Source of the DNA: Suillus spraguei
Lineage: Eukaryota; Basidiomycota; Agaricomycetes; Boletales; Suillaceae
NCBI GenBank assembly: GCA_016800925.1
Contig: JABCPU010001245.1
Span: 1 to 10,458 of the forward strand
Direction of reading: 5' to 3'
Length of the DNA stretch: 10,458 bases
Shown: positions 1-8,247 of the stretch, in pieces
How positions within the stretch are numbered: position 1 is the stretch's first letter
Layout of the letters: each line of letters begins with the position of its first letter
Notes under the pieces: generated by a model
What the model was told of the DNA's origin: nothing
What the model saw: the letters and a program-made list of their open reading frames with translations, nothing else
The model's database searches: none
Position numbers and translations under genes: made by a program

Positions 1-61
1 GCAAGTTACGGGCAAAATTAGGGTCCTATATTTCGTGATGAGAGAGGCGCACGACGTTCAA

Positions 62-949
62 TTATTTCACACGTACGATGATAGAGCTTGGTGGTGGAAA
101 GCGGTACAGGACGCGGGTGCGAGTATCTACTGCCAAATTCAAAGTACCAGTCAGATGATCGCTCATGCACAGCAAGTGCTTCCCAGCGGATAGCTGCGAC
201 ATTCCCATCCCGATTATATCGTCAGGAATCACCATGGAGAATTCCAACGATGGACCATTAGACGAGAACGAATGGAGAGTAGTTTGCTGCCGAAAATGTG
301 TTCAATGTCTGAATGCGATAATTGGAGGCAACTAACTGTGAAAACGATGGACTGCTGCGAGCGCTTTCTATGACGATAGCGTGCATAACACATCCTCCAT
401 CCGCTGCCTCAGAAATCGCGCTTTTAAACGATAGTATCTGAGCGCCATCAGCGTGATATACGACGTGGCGCAGTCCGCGCTCCAGATCGTAGCACAGGAT
501 GTCGGGGCCGCTGATGTGGGGGATGACGAGCCATAAGCCGGCCACCACTTCCCAATGGTCTCCTTGCAAGGCTGACCACTCGGGCTCGAACCAAGTTGCC
601 TTAGACGTTATCGTCAGCGCTTGCTTGTTCCACTTGACGCCAACTTGAGTGCTTTTGACAAGGGTGCTTTCTAAGAACTCGCGAGACTGAGAGTCGAGTG
701 GACCGAGGGGACGAGGAAGTTTTGCATGCTTATACGCATCGTGCCATATAGCCGTGTGGAATGTCAAGTCGCGAAGGTCTTTGCACACCTATATCAATCA
801 TTACAAGCATATTCAATATGAAGGGATATGATAAGCAGATCGTAATAAGCAGCAATTTCTCTCACCAGTCGAAGGCAGATGATTTCGCGGACAGAAAGAA
901 AGGACACGACACGATACAAAGCGTCATGTGGAAGACTTGTTAGCGTCAT
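62..949 (-). pseudogene. F-box domain protein gene, two exons plus a frame-shifted tail
   Basis: F-box proteins of this kind are substrate-recognition parts of SCF ubiquitin ligases. Exon 1 (949-866, 28 codons) starts at ATG 947-949 and reads MTLTSLPHDALYRVVSFL followed by SVREIICLRL. A 77-nt intron (865-789) with GTGAGA donor and ATATAG acceptor joins it in phase 0 to VCKDLRDLTFHTAIW at 788. Together they form a full F-box motif (LP..AL..V.SFL..RE...LRLVCK.LRDLT). Exon 2 continues to 258 with KLPRPLGPL and a segment typical of agaricomycete F-box proteins with a beta-rich C-terminal half. At about 251-262 the frame stops (VLV then TAA), and a coherent continuation (LEFSMVIPDDIIGMGM) resumes in another frame down to a TAA just before 62. 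The change equals one inserted base. No intron that I could find repairs it. The C-terminus probably extended beyond the left edge. The F-box call is firm; whether the gene is dead or the base is a sequencing error is open. Confidence 0.75.
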
Positions 950-1600
950 GGTCGATGCTCAGAGTATGTTAATTAGCGCCAAGTCCACGGCATGATGTGT
1001 CAGATCAGATGGAAGCGAGCAAGTGCCTATTCGCTATAGCTAGTAGTTTTCATACAGAGTCTCAGCTTCAATCGTCAATGCGTGTGAGCAGTGAGCACCG
1101 TGACGAAGTTCGGGATGTAAAAACAGTTAGTACTACTGCAGCCGTACTACTCAAGCTGTCGAATCAGATGATCGATACGACTAGTTTTTTGGCAACAGCT
1201 GGACCGCATTCGATTTCAAGTTCAATAGTAATTACTGTCGTGTATACGTATGCAGTTTCGAGCCAAGACAAAGAAAAACAATCATTTATTTGAACCTATT
1301 CGTCCATAGTGTACTCGAGCTCGTCCTCAGATCAAGCAGGGCGACTTGTCAGTTGCTTCGTCCACGGCTCCCTCTTCCACTAAAGTGGGTGTCGGGGATG
1401 CAAAAATGCATAGACTGGTCACCAAACTACGGTGATGAACGACCTCCATGATGATGCGAACGAGTTTTTAAACATGCCACTGCTCAAGAGCTCGAGAGAA
1501 CTCAAGGTGGATATCGACAACAATAGAACGCTCGTGGTGCTAGCGCTAGACCGCGCGTCATATGGGCTAAATATCATAGAACATAAGGCGACAGTTGTGG
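950..1600. other. Intergenic stretch between two minus-strand genes
   Basis: It lies between the F-box start codon and the end of the first NACHT pseudogene, so it should hold the F-box promoter. I see no convincing TATA box close to the start, no RNA gene and no ORF with protein-like composition. The ORFs at 997-1293 and 1432-1656 on the plus strand are short and match nothing I recognise. If the NACHT gene once continued into C-terminal repeats, as many fungal NLRs do, I could not recognise them here. Confidence 0.5.
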
Positions 1601-4600
1601 CTACCTTAAATCATCGAAACACACCTTTGCAAATTCCTGCCCTTCAGATAAAATGACAAGGCAAGACCGCAGATCCTTCGGGCACCACTCCATTTCCAAC
1701 CAGGAGATAATATCAGCATTCCCAAAAGCCTGGAACATACGATTGAGTGTGTCATCCCATGGATTGGGGCACGCGAAAGATGTACGGCCCAGTTATGACA
1801 GGCGTACTTGAGAGCGTCGGAAGCTGTTCGACTGCGTTCCAGCGCTTCGTTTGCGAAACTCTTAAAGGCATCCACAGCATGAATTATCTCCCTGTCTGGA
1901 AGAAGGCTTTCTGGTATTGCAGAAGTGGAATGATGCCGGTGTCTCAATGCCAGGAAAACCGTGAACATCAAGAAATCTGGCAAAGTCTCAAGCTGCTGGA
2001 TTACTTTCAGAGCTGGCAGTAAAGGCGCATCACTGGTGACGACATGCTCGTTGATTGCTTCCGATGTCCTCAAGAATTCGTCCATTGTCACCCAGACGGA
2101 GGCCGCAGGAGTGGACTGCCACTCTTGACCGTGAGGAGTCTGCAGCCAGTCTCGTCCTGCCCGAGTCTGCAGCCAGTCTCGCCCTGCCTGGGTCTGCAGC
2201 CAGCCTCGTCCTGCCTGGGTCTGAATCCAGTCTCCTCCCCTCTGGGTTCGCAGCCAGTCTCGTCCTCTCTGGTCTGCAGCCAGTCTCGTCCTCTCTGGGT
2301 CTGCAGCCAGTCTGGTGCTCCTTCGGTCTGCAGCCAGTCTCGTCCTCTCCAGGTCTGCAGCCAGTCTCGTCCTCCCACGGTTTGCAGCCACTCCCGTCTT
2401 CTCCAGGTCTGTAGCCACTCTCGCCCTCCCCTGGTCTGCAACCACTCCTGTCCTCCCTTGGTCTGCAGCCAGTCTCTCCCTGCCTCGGTCTCCACCCAGT
2501 CTCGTCCTCTCCAGGTCTGTAGCCATTCTCGTCCTCCCTTACTCTGCAGCCAGTCTCGCCTCCTTCGGTCTCCACCCAATCGCGTGCTCCCCAGGTCTGC
2601 AGCCGGTCTCGTCCTCCTTCGGTCTGCAGCCAATCTCGTCCTCCCTGTGTCTGCAGCCAATCTTGTATTCCTTGTGTCTGCAGCCACTCTTGCCCCCTCC
2701 AGGTCTGTAGCCAGTCTTGTCCCCTCCAGGCCTGCAGCCAGTCTCGTCCTCCCTGGGTCCCTAGCCAGTCTCGTCCTCCCTCTGTCTGCACCCAATCCCG
2801 TCCTCCCTCTGTCTGCGGCCATTCTCGTCCTCCATCGGTCTGCAGCCAGTCTCGTCCTCCCTCGGTCTGTAGCCAGTCTTGTCCTCCCCCAGTCTGGAGC
2901 CACTTTCGTGCTCTCTGTGTCTGGAGCCACTCTCGTCCTCCCTGTATCTCCAGCCACTTTCGTCCTCCCTGTGCCTCCAGCCATGCTTGTCCTCCCTGTG
3001 CCTCCAGCTACTCTTGCCCTCCCTGTGTTTCTAGCCACTCTTGCCCTCCCTGTGCCTTCAGCCAGTCTCGTCCTCCCTGTAACTCTAGCCAGTCTCGTCC
3101 TCCCAGGGTCTGAAGCCAGTTTTTTACTCCATGTATCTCCAGCCACTCTTGTCCCTCCAGGTCTCTAGCCAGTCTCGTCCTCCCTCAGTCCCCAACCAGT
3201 CTCGCCCTTCCTCAGTGCCCAGCCACTCTCGTCCTCCCTGGGTCCCCAGCCACTCTCGTCCTCCCTCGGTCCGCGGCCAGTCTCGTCCTTCTTCGGTCTG
3301 CAGCCAATCTCGTCCTGCCCAGGTCTGCAGCCAGTCTCGTCCTGCCTTGGTCTGTAACCAGTCTTGTCCACTCCAAGTCTCCAGCCGCCTTCGTCCTGAC
3401 TGGGGCTGGACTTGTCCCGTCTCTGTATCGAGAAACTCAATTCCTTCGACGGTCTGCAGCCAGTCTCGTCCTCTCCGGGTATGCAGCCACTTTTGTACTC
3501 CCCACGTCTGCAGCCACTTTCGCCCTCCCTGGGTCTGTAGCCACTCTAGTCCTTCCTGGGCCTCCAGCCACTCTCGTCCTCCCTCGGTCTGCAGCCACTC
3601 TCGTCCTCCCTCGGTCTGCAGCCACTCTTGTCCCGCCTCGGTCTGCAGCCACGCTCGTCCTGCCTGGGCCTGCAGCCACGCTCGTCCTCCCTCGGTCTGG
3701 AGCCACGCTCGTCCTCCCTCGGTCTGGAGCCACGCTCGTCCCCCTCAGTCTGGAGCCAGTCTTCTCCTCTCCAGGTCTCTAGCCAGGCACACCCGTCCAC
3801 AGTCCCCAGCCAAGATTGTAAATCTGAACTGCGATCTCCTCGAAGCCACAGCATACAGCTGACAACTGACAGTGGCTCTGGTGGCTGAACAAGGAACGCC
3901 AATGAGTCTCTTAACTTATGGGGGTCCTCCGGTTGCATAGCTTTGCTTTGCTTCTTCAGTTCTGAGAGTGCATCCAAGAGAGCCGTGCTTTTTGGAATCG
4001 CATTTATTAAACGGAGAGAGGAGTATGCGAGTAGGGAGTGAGGGTGAGGTAATGCGATATCGCGTACTTGAGGGAGGCCGCAGTGTGATGGGTCGGAAAC
4101 ATAGTCGCGAATGGACGAGTGATATATATTCACGGGGAGAGTGCTATCTGTGGGGATATCCATGACAGACCGTAGCTGCACTGGTGTCCTCTCGGCATCA
4201 AATCCCTGACCAGGGCCAAGAAGTTTCGAGATTTGTGACAACGGCAGAGGATCTGCAAGTGCAGCGACAATGGACAAGTGCAGGTATGCCCGCCCGGGAT
4301 CGGCACACGTAGAGAGGATACAATCGTATAACTTGTACACCTCCGTTCCTGCTAGCAGCTCGCTCGTAAGTTCGAGCATCAGCTGTAACCGATCCCGGGG
4401 ATCCTTGGATCCATCGTCGATGATGAACTTCATCATCGTAGACGCCAGGATGAAACGTCTGCCAGCTCGGTTCGCCAGCCTCGCAAGGTCACCCTCCGAT
4501 GGCTGCGGGAAATCGGGATGGCGCGATTGCAGCTCTCTGAATGAATGCTGCAAAAATATATAGATGTCATTGTCGACATCAGCACCGTCTAACGAGATTA

Positions 4601-5402
4601 TGGTAGCAACGCCCTCTCCAGAAGTTTTCACTGGTATCTCGCGCACCAGCGGGCGCACCTCTTCGTCCTGGAATGCTTTACAAATATGCGGTTCCGAGCG
4701 ACTCGTGAGCAGGATGTGGGTCACGGGCAGATCAGGCTCACGAAGAGCCCGTGCAAGGGAAAGGATGAGATCGATAATCTCAGGTTCAGATGTGCATTCA
4801 TCGAGGGCATCGACAACAAAAGTCAAAGGCGGACATTCACACAATCTGTATCGAAGGTTGCGGAGGGGTTGAAGAAAAAGAGCCTCCATCTGGTCGCAGA
4901 CAGGTGTGTCTGGGTGTAGTAGAGCGGGATTGTTGCGGATGGCTCTGCTCACGTCTTGCTGTATGCTTGTAAAATTGATGCCAAGCTGGTAGACGAGCGT
5001 CGCAAAGAAATATCCGGCCGTGCAACGTTCGGTGTGTTTTCGCGAGAAAAAGAATGTTCCCGCTAGCCGCTTTTCAACACTTATCTCTTTGATAACTTTT
5101 TGACCTTTCATATTTTCAGCTACCGTAAACGCAACAGCAGACTTTCCAACGCCAGCCGTGCCATGCAGCCAAATGAGCTGATTATTCTCTGTATTGTCCA
5201 GAAATTCGTGGATGTACTTGAGGAGATCCACCCGAGTGCCTTACAAACATTTCGGGTGGGGCTGACGCTTACGGGAGTTATATTGAGCACCTTTTACAGC
5301 GACCTGGGACAGTCTCGCCCAAATTCCTGCAAGAGCTGTCAAAGAGGTTAGAGAGCATGCGAGAGATAAGAGATGGAAGTACTGACATTGATCGTCACCC
5401 AT
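1601..5402 (-). pseudogene. NACHT NTPase (fungal NLR-like) with internal DWLQT repeat array, disrupted
   Basis: This is a STAND-type NTPase of the fungal NLR class. An ATG at 5402 opens a frame with an NLR-like linker (VKGAQYNSRKRQPHPKCL), then TAA at 5241-5243 interrupts it just before GTRVDLLKYIHEFL. An alternative start is an exon beginning at 5326 after a CAG acceptor. Counting from GTG 5231, Walker A GTAGVGKS is at residues 24-31 (nt 5139-5162), Walker B LTFVVDALDE at 136-145, an ILLTSRSE strand near 173-180 and HSSIRDYVSD at 371-380. The 27-bp array (2113-3815) follows, then VWVTMDEFLRT, a helical segment with ALKYACHNWAVHLSRAP, and, after a shift at 1761-1768, PWDDTLNRMFQAF to CLVILSEGQEF and TAG at 1601-1603. 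One-base losses lie near 3741-3745, 3151-3158, 2556-2562, 2269-2273 and 1761-1768, and a nonsense TAG lies at 3008-3010. No WD40 or ankyrin repeats follow. The family call is strong; the exact 5' exon structure is uncertain. Confidence 0.88.
2113..3815 (-). repeat. 27-bp tandem array, about 63 units, encoding DWLQTxxGR
   Basis: On the plus strand the unit core is TGCAGCCAGTCTCGTCCTCC followed by about seven variable bases such as CTCGGTC, repeating every 27 bp. On the minus strand, which is sense for the NACHT gene, one frame reads (D/E/A/K)WLQT-x-x-G-R and the other two read TGCRPREDE and LAADRGRTR. All frames on both strands are largely stop-free because the period is a multiple of three. 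The array begins after the NACHT module at DLQSWLGTVDGCAWLETW (near 3815) and ends in EWQSTPAASVWVTM (near 2113). Four units are 26 bp instead of 27, which moves the DWLQT frame each time. A degenerate patch at about 3385-3450 holds EFLDTETGQ and a unit short by two codons. The coding strand is purine-rich and the plus strand pyrimidine-rich. Confidence 0.96.
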
Positions 5403-6362
5403 TGATGAAGATCGTAATATAGGAGATACAATGAACCAACTGAAAGTACTGGCTGGATTCCAAGATACACTCAGAAATAATCTAGGAGATAGTTATCCGG
5501 AGGGACAACGTACGAAGAATTGAATCGAAACTTGTAAGTGGTGACGAGACTCAGTCGTGGAATGAATTAATTGTAGCGTAATGAAAATGGAGTGGACGGA
5601 TGGATGTTTCAATCTATATGGAAAGCTCACTAGATGGTTGTAGAATGCAGTTGAAGAACGAGTAGGCGCGAGGGCGACGTTGCCTGCACTCGGACGCCAT
5701 TACTGCACAGCCACACAACAAGATGAGCCAAACTTCCAGAGAAAATAGTCAGATTGTGTAGAGACAGAATCGGAATATAACCATATCATTTGAATCCCGA
5801 TCGCGAAGTGTTAGCTAGTCTGGAGTGGCGCTCGTTTCTATTATATGTCTAAACAGACGCCACTTAGATCTGATAAGTCGTGCTGTCGTCCTCGGTCCTA
5901 AATCGACAACGGAAATACCAATCGGAATTATCTCCTGTAGATCTGAATATTCAAGGCAGAGTCGAATTAGGCTTGAATTAGATGTTAGAATTACACATGC
6001 GCTAACGCAGTCCTAGCCCAGGCCTGCTAGGCCTGCTACCCAATACTTCTCCTCGTAATTTATCCTCACCTGCTCTGTCAAGTTACTCGCTTTCATTCAC
6101 CCTCCACCCCGGACCATATGCACGTCAGCGATTTCATAACGGCAGTGGTAGCACTATCATAAATCTTCCCTGGTACCCCAAATCTAACCGTGAGTGAAGA
6201 GTAACATGTGCTCTGAGCGTCTAGGGTGTCTAGCACAAGAATCTATTTAAATAGTGAGTATATTTGGATTGGCTCAAGGCCCCGGTACTGATGTTGTTGC
6301 CATAATTGTAGCAACCGGGTCTGATACCATAAGTACAGAACGGAATAACACACTTGCGGTTC
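5403..6362. other. Non-coding stretch upstream of the first NACHT gene
   Basis: I find no protein-like ORF, tRNA or clear transposon end in this interval. Small features seen are a 9-bp tandem duplication (AGGCCTGCT twice, about 6020-6037), the palindrome CTATTTAAATAG near 6242-6253 and a primer-binding-site-like motif near 6318-6332, listed separately. The minus-strand NACHT promoter and any earlier exons should lie here but could not be defined. Confidence 0.5.
6318..6332 (-). other. Possible LTR-retroelement primer-binding-site-like motif
   Basis: The minus strand reads TGGTATCAGACCCGG. Its first ten bases match the TGGTATCAGA start of the initiator-tRNA primer-binding site known from many plant Copia elements. 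A short ATG-started reading (MATTSVPGP, then stop) lies a few tens of bases downstream on the same strand. No LTR pair, no gag or pol domain and no target duplication is visible. A ten-base match can be chance, and the fungal initiator tRNA end may differ. Confidence 0.2.
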
Positions 6363-7223
6363 TCAAGAATCGCTCAGCCCAAATATTGACGAAGGCAACA
6401 TCAATGGACTGGTGATGAACTCACCGAATGCTTCAGTTATATTTGAGTCCCATAAGTCCGAGTGTTGAGCAGATCCCAGTGTAGACAGATGTGTTAAAGG
6501 GTGGGGATTCGTGCGCAAGCACGGTGTAGACATTATGCATGAAAGGAATGCCAAGGACCATATCGCCAATGTCGGAAGTAGGGTGAGTTGTAAGTCGTCA
6601 GCTTGTATAAGGCCTACGCAGTACTGTGAGTCCTGCTACCCGGACAGCTTACTAGTGAGGTCGAGGGGGTGGATGGGCAGCTCGGGTTGGCCGTCGAGAG
6701 TGATGGTAATGTTGAATGGCATACAGTACAAGGGACATAGTCTAACAGACCGTCAGCTCAGGAATTACAAACTGAAGTGAATAAAATACGTACAACTACC
6801 ATCTGACGCCAGGTTTATGCCCAGCGCGCCATATATTCCGTTTGTGATAGACGATGTCATGATGATAAATGGCACCCCAGCGCAGTGGGAAGGCAGCGCC
6901 AGTAACAGACTCGGTTGGTACTACAGGACGTGCCTGACCATTTACATAGACCGTCACAGTGATGGCTTGAACATTCGTTTTCTAAAAATAAGCCAATGCC
7001 CTGGCTCTGAGCTTACACATGTTGAATAGTTGATTTTAGAAGGATCTGGAACCACAGACAAACTTGAAGGATGCATAGTACTGATTCCGAGAAGCGATGG
7101 AATTGCATCCGAACCACTGGCCCCACCAGTGGCAGGACGGGCAGGGAGAAGAGCGGGTTGGATATCAGGGGGTCGAGGTACAAGCTCGACACTTATCGGG
7201 AATCTTCGGGATTGATGGCGCAA
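6363..7223 (-). pseudogene. Aspartic protease (pepsin family, A1) C-terminal lobe, decayed
   Basis: Pieces in the right order of an A1 protease lie in shifting frames. They are LLGISTMHPSSLSV and DPSKINYST (near 7020-7130); after a possible 35-nt intron (6982-7016), KTNVQAITVTVYVNGQARP; then VPFIIMTSSITNGIYGALGI. A 58-nt intron (6742-6799) with a CTGAC branch-like site and GTTAG acceptor joins ASD to DYVPC in phase. Next come MPFNITITLDGQ and LPIHPLDLTS, TAG 6636-6638, QYCVGLIQADD, GDMVLGIPFMHNVYTVLAHE (near 6567) and LGLMGL plus NITEAFGEF at the end. In functional members the second catalytic Asp sits in a D-T/S-G motif just before the PFIIM strand. Here those codons (6876-6884) read C-A-G. 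Shifts occur near 6885-6900, 6722-6726, between 6568 and 6636, and near 6440. The N-terminal lobe with DTGSS is not found. The family call rests on motif order and spacing seen by eye. Confidence 0.7.
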
Positions 7224-7311
7224 TATGACTGGGCGTCAGCAGCATGGTTTTAGTGTTGGCAGGCATATATAATAAGTAGGTATTTTTCGGTACGAGTACG
7301 CTATGCGTTTG

Positions 7312-7374
7312 TCAGCGGGTTCACTGTAAAACCTGAGTTGGTGACCAACTCAGGTTTTACAGTGAACCCGCTGA
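7312..7374. repeat. Perfect palindrome, 31-bp arms, 1-nt centre
   Basis: The left arm (7312-7342) begins TCAGCGGGTT and ends GAGTTGGT. The right arm (7344-7374) is its exact reverse complement, beginning ACCAACTC and ending AACCCGCTGA. A single G at 7343 separates them. Pairing fails at the next position outward. The direct neighbours show no target-site duplication. It lies between the protease remnant and a small upstream ORF on the minus strand. It could be a fold-back element core, a cruciform-forming regulatory or termination structure, or the product of a local inversion-duplication. Confidence 0.97.
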
Positions 7375-7571
7375 ACTTGCGTGCAACTCAACAGAGCGAC
7401 TGTATGGAGGACCGAGGCGGGGATCATGGAGAACAAATTCGAGGAAAACAATGCACCGTCTGGGTTATAGTTCGTAGCTTGGGGCATGGCGATGACCGAA
7501 TTGGGAAGAGCGAGAGCAATGCTAAATCGAGTATATTCCCACGCCTTTGACAGAAACGCAAAACTCACCAT
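7350..7571 (-). CDS. Small ORF, 73 residues, possibly 5' part of the protease remnant
   Basis: From ATG 7569-7571 the frame reads MVSFAFLSKAWEY, then a hydrophobic stretch RFSIALALPNSVIAMPQA that could be a secretion signal, and ends inside the palindrome. A TATA-like box lies 53 bases upstream on the same strand. Secreted A1 proteases begin with a signal peptide and lie in this orientation, so it may be the 5' remnant of the gene at 6363-7223. However, only about 125 bases separate the two, too little for the missing N-terminal lobe. It may equally be a chance ORF. Confidence 0.2.
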   Translation of the reverse strand: MVSFAFLSKAWEYTRFSIALALPNSVIAMPQATNYNPDGALFSSNLFSMIPASVLHTVALLSCTQVQRVHCKT

Positions 7572-7623
7572 GTACACAAGTGTAAGCTGACTGCTTACCA
7601 CATCAGCGTGTCTGTTCGGATCG

Positions 7624-7631
7624 CTTATATA
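7624..7631 (-). promoter_or_regulatory. TATA-like box
   Basis: The minus strand reads TATATAAG, 53 bases upstream of the ATG at 7571, a plausible distance for a fungal core promoter. There is no further support such as a CCAAT box that I can place with confidence. Confidence 0.3.
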
Positions 7632-8247
7632 TCACCGCTTTGGGCCTTATGTATGACCAGACTCGGGTCTCTTACATACCATCATCTGCTCATCTGTATC
7701 ACGCCTAAACCCACGGTTTTGTCCTGTTATCTCTCGTTCTATTCGCTTAGTGTTTCCCGCCGCCATCGCGGCGTGTTTCCAACAAGCACTGGTTCATGAG
7801 TCGACTTTTTCTACCAAGTATGTACTACAAATCTTTAGTTCGTTCCTTTGACTTCCTCGTGTTTCCCAGATTGGCACCCCAGTGCTTAGCGCCTGAGGCA
7901 GCAAATATTAATAATTGGTCAAGGGCGCATGGCCTGTTCCTCTAAGCACATGGATCAAACTTGCGGCCTGGGATCAAGCCAGAGTATATATGGTTGTATC
8001 TAGTCGGAGCAGAATTAGATCCGTCTACAATTGAATGCCAAGAACTCATGGGTTCATTTCCTTGCATTTCCCAGACGCGGTTCCGAAGCGCCAAGTCAAT
8101 ACAGCAGCAAATATCATTACCTCGAGGCTCAGCGCTTCCTATGATCTGTTGCCAGTTATCTAAATGCTGAAGCGGGACTCACCCTTCTTCTAACTACTGG
8201 TTTGCTTATCGCACACTACTTCGCTCAGACTGACCTTCAACATTTAA
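7632..8247. other. Non-coding stretch upstream of the second NACHT gene
   Basis: This is the upstream region of the plus-strand gene that starts at 8248. I see no protein-like ORF and no tRNA. A TATATA-rich motif (AGTATATATGG, about 7983-7993) lies too far upstream to be an obvious core promoter for 8248. An imperfect inverted repeat near 7650-7680 (TATGTA ... TACATA around AGACTCGGGTCT) is weak. Confidence 0.45.

Noticed and set aside
997..1293. 98-aa plus-strand ORF, and the 74-aa one at 1432-1656
   Set aside because: They are short, show no recognisable motif and have no support from splice sites or context. They may be chance ORFs.
2044..3168. 374-aa plus-strand ORF (and the 243-aa one at 3131-3862, plus overlapping ones on both strands)
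   Set aside because: They arise because a 27-bp repeat lacks stops in nearly every frame. Their composition is only repeat readings such as AASLVLPRS or CSQSRPPSV, and the synonymous variation supports the minus-strand DWLQT frame instead.
1761..3745. Programmed ribosomal frameshifting in the first NACHT gene
   Set aside because: Five shifts at different sequence contexts with no shared slippery heptamer, plus two nonsense codons, fit decay or sequence error better.
2113..3815. CRISPR-like array
   Set aside because: The units are head-to-tail with no unique spacers, the context is a eukaryotic coding gene, and no cas genes are present.
4270..4872. Plus-strand ORFs opposite the NACHT domain
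   Set aside because: They are antisense shadows of the clearly recognisable minus-strand NACHT sequence.
6511..6780. 89-aa plus-strand ORF
   Set aside because: It is antisense to the protease pieces GDMVLGIPF and LPIHPLDLTS, which are far more protein-like.
7366..7378. ACCCGCTGAACTT resembles the start of fungal 28S rRNA
   Set aside because: Only 13 bases match. The sequence then diverges (TGCGTGC where rRNA continues AAGC), and the left side is the palindrome, so it is taken as coincidence.
7300..7390. Target-site duplication around the palindrome
   Set aside because: The bases directly outside the arms (GCGTTTG and ACTTGCG) do not match as a direct repeat; only a displaced TGCGT is shared.
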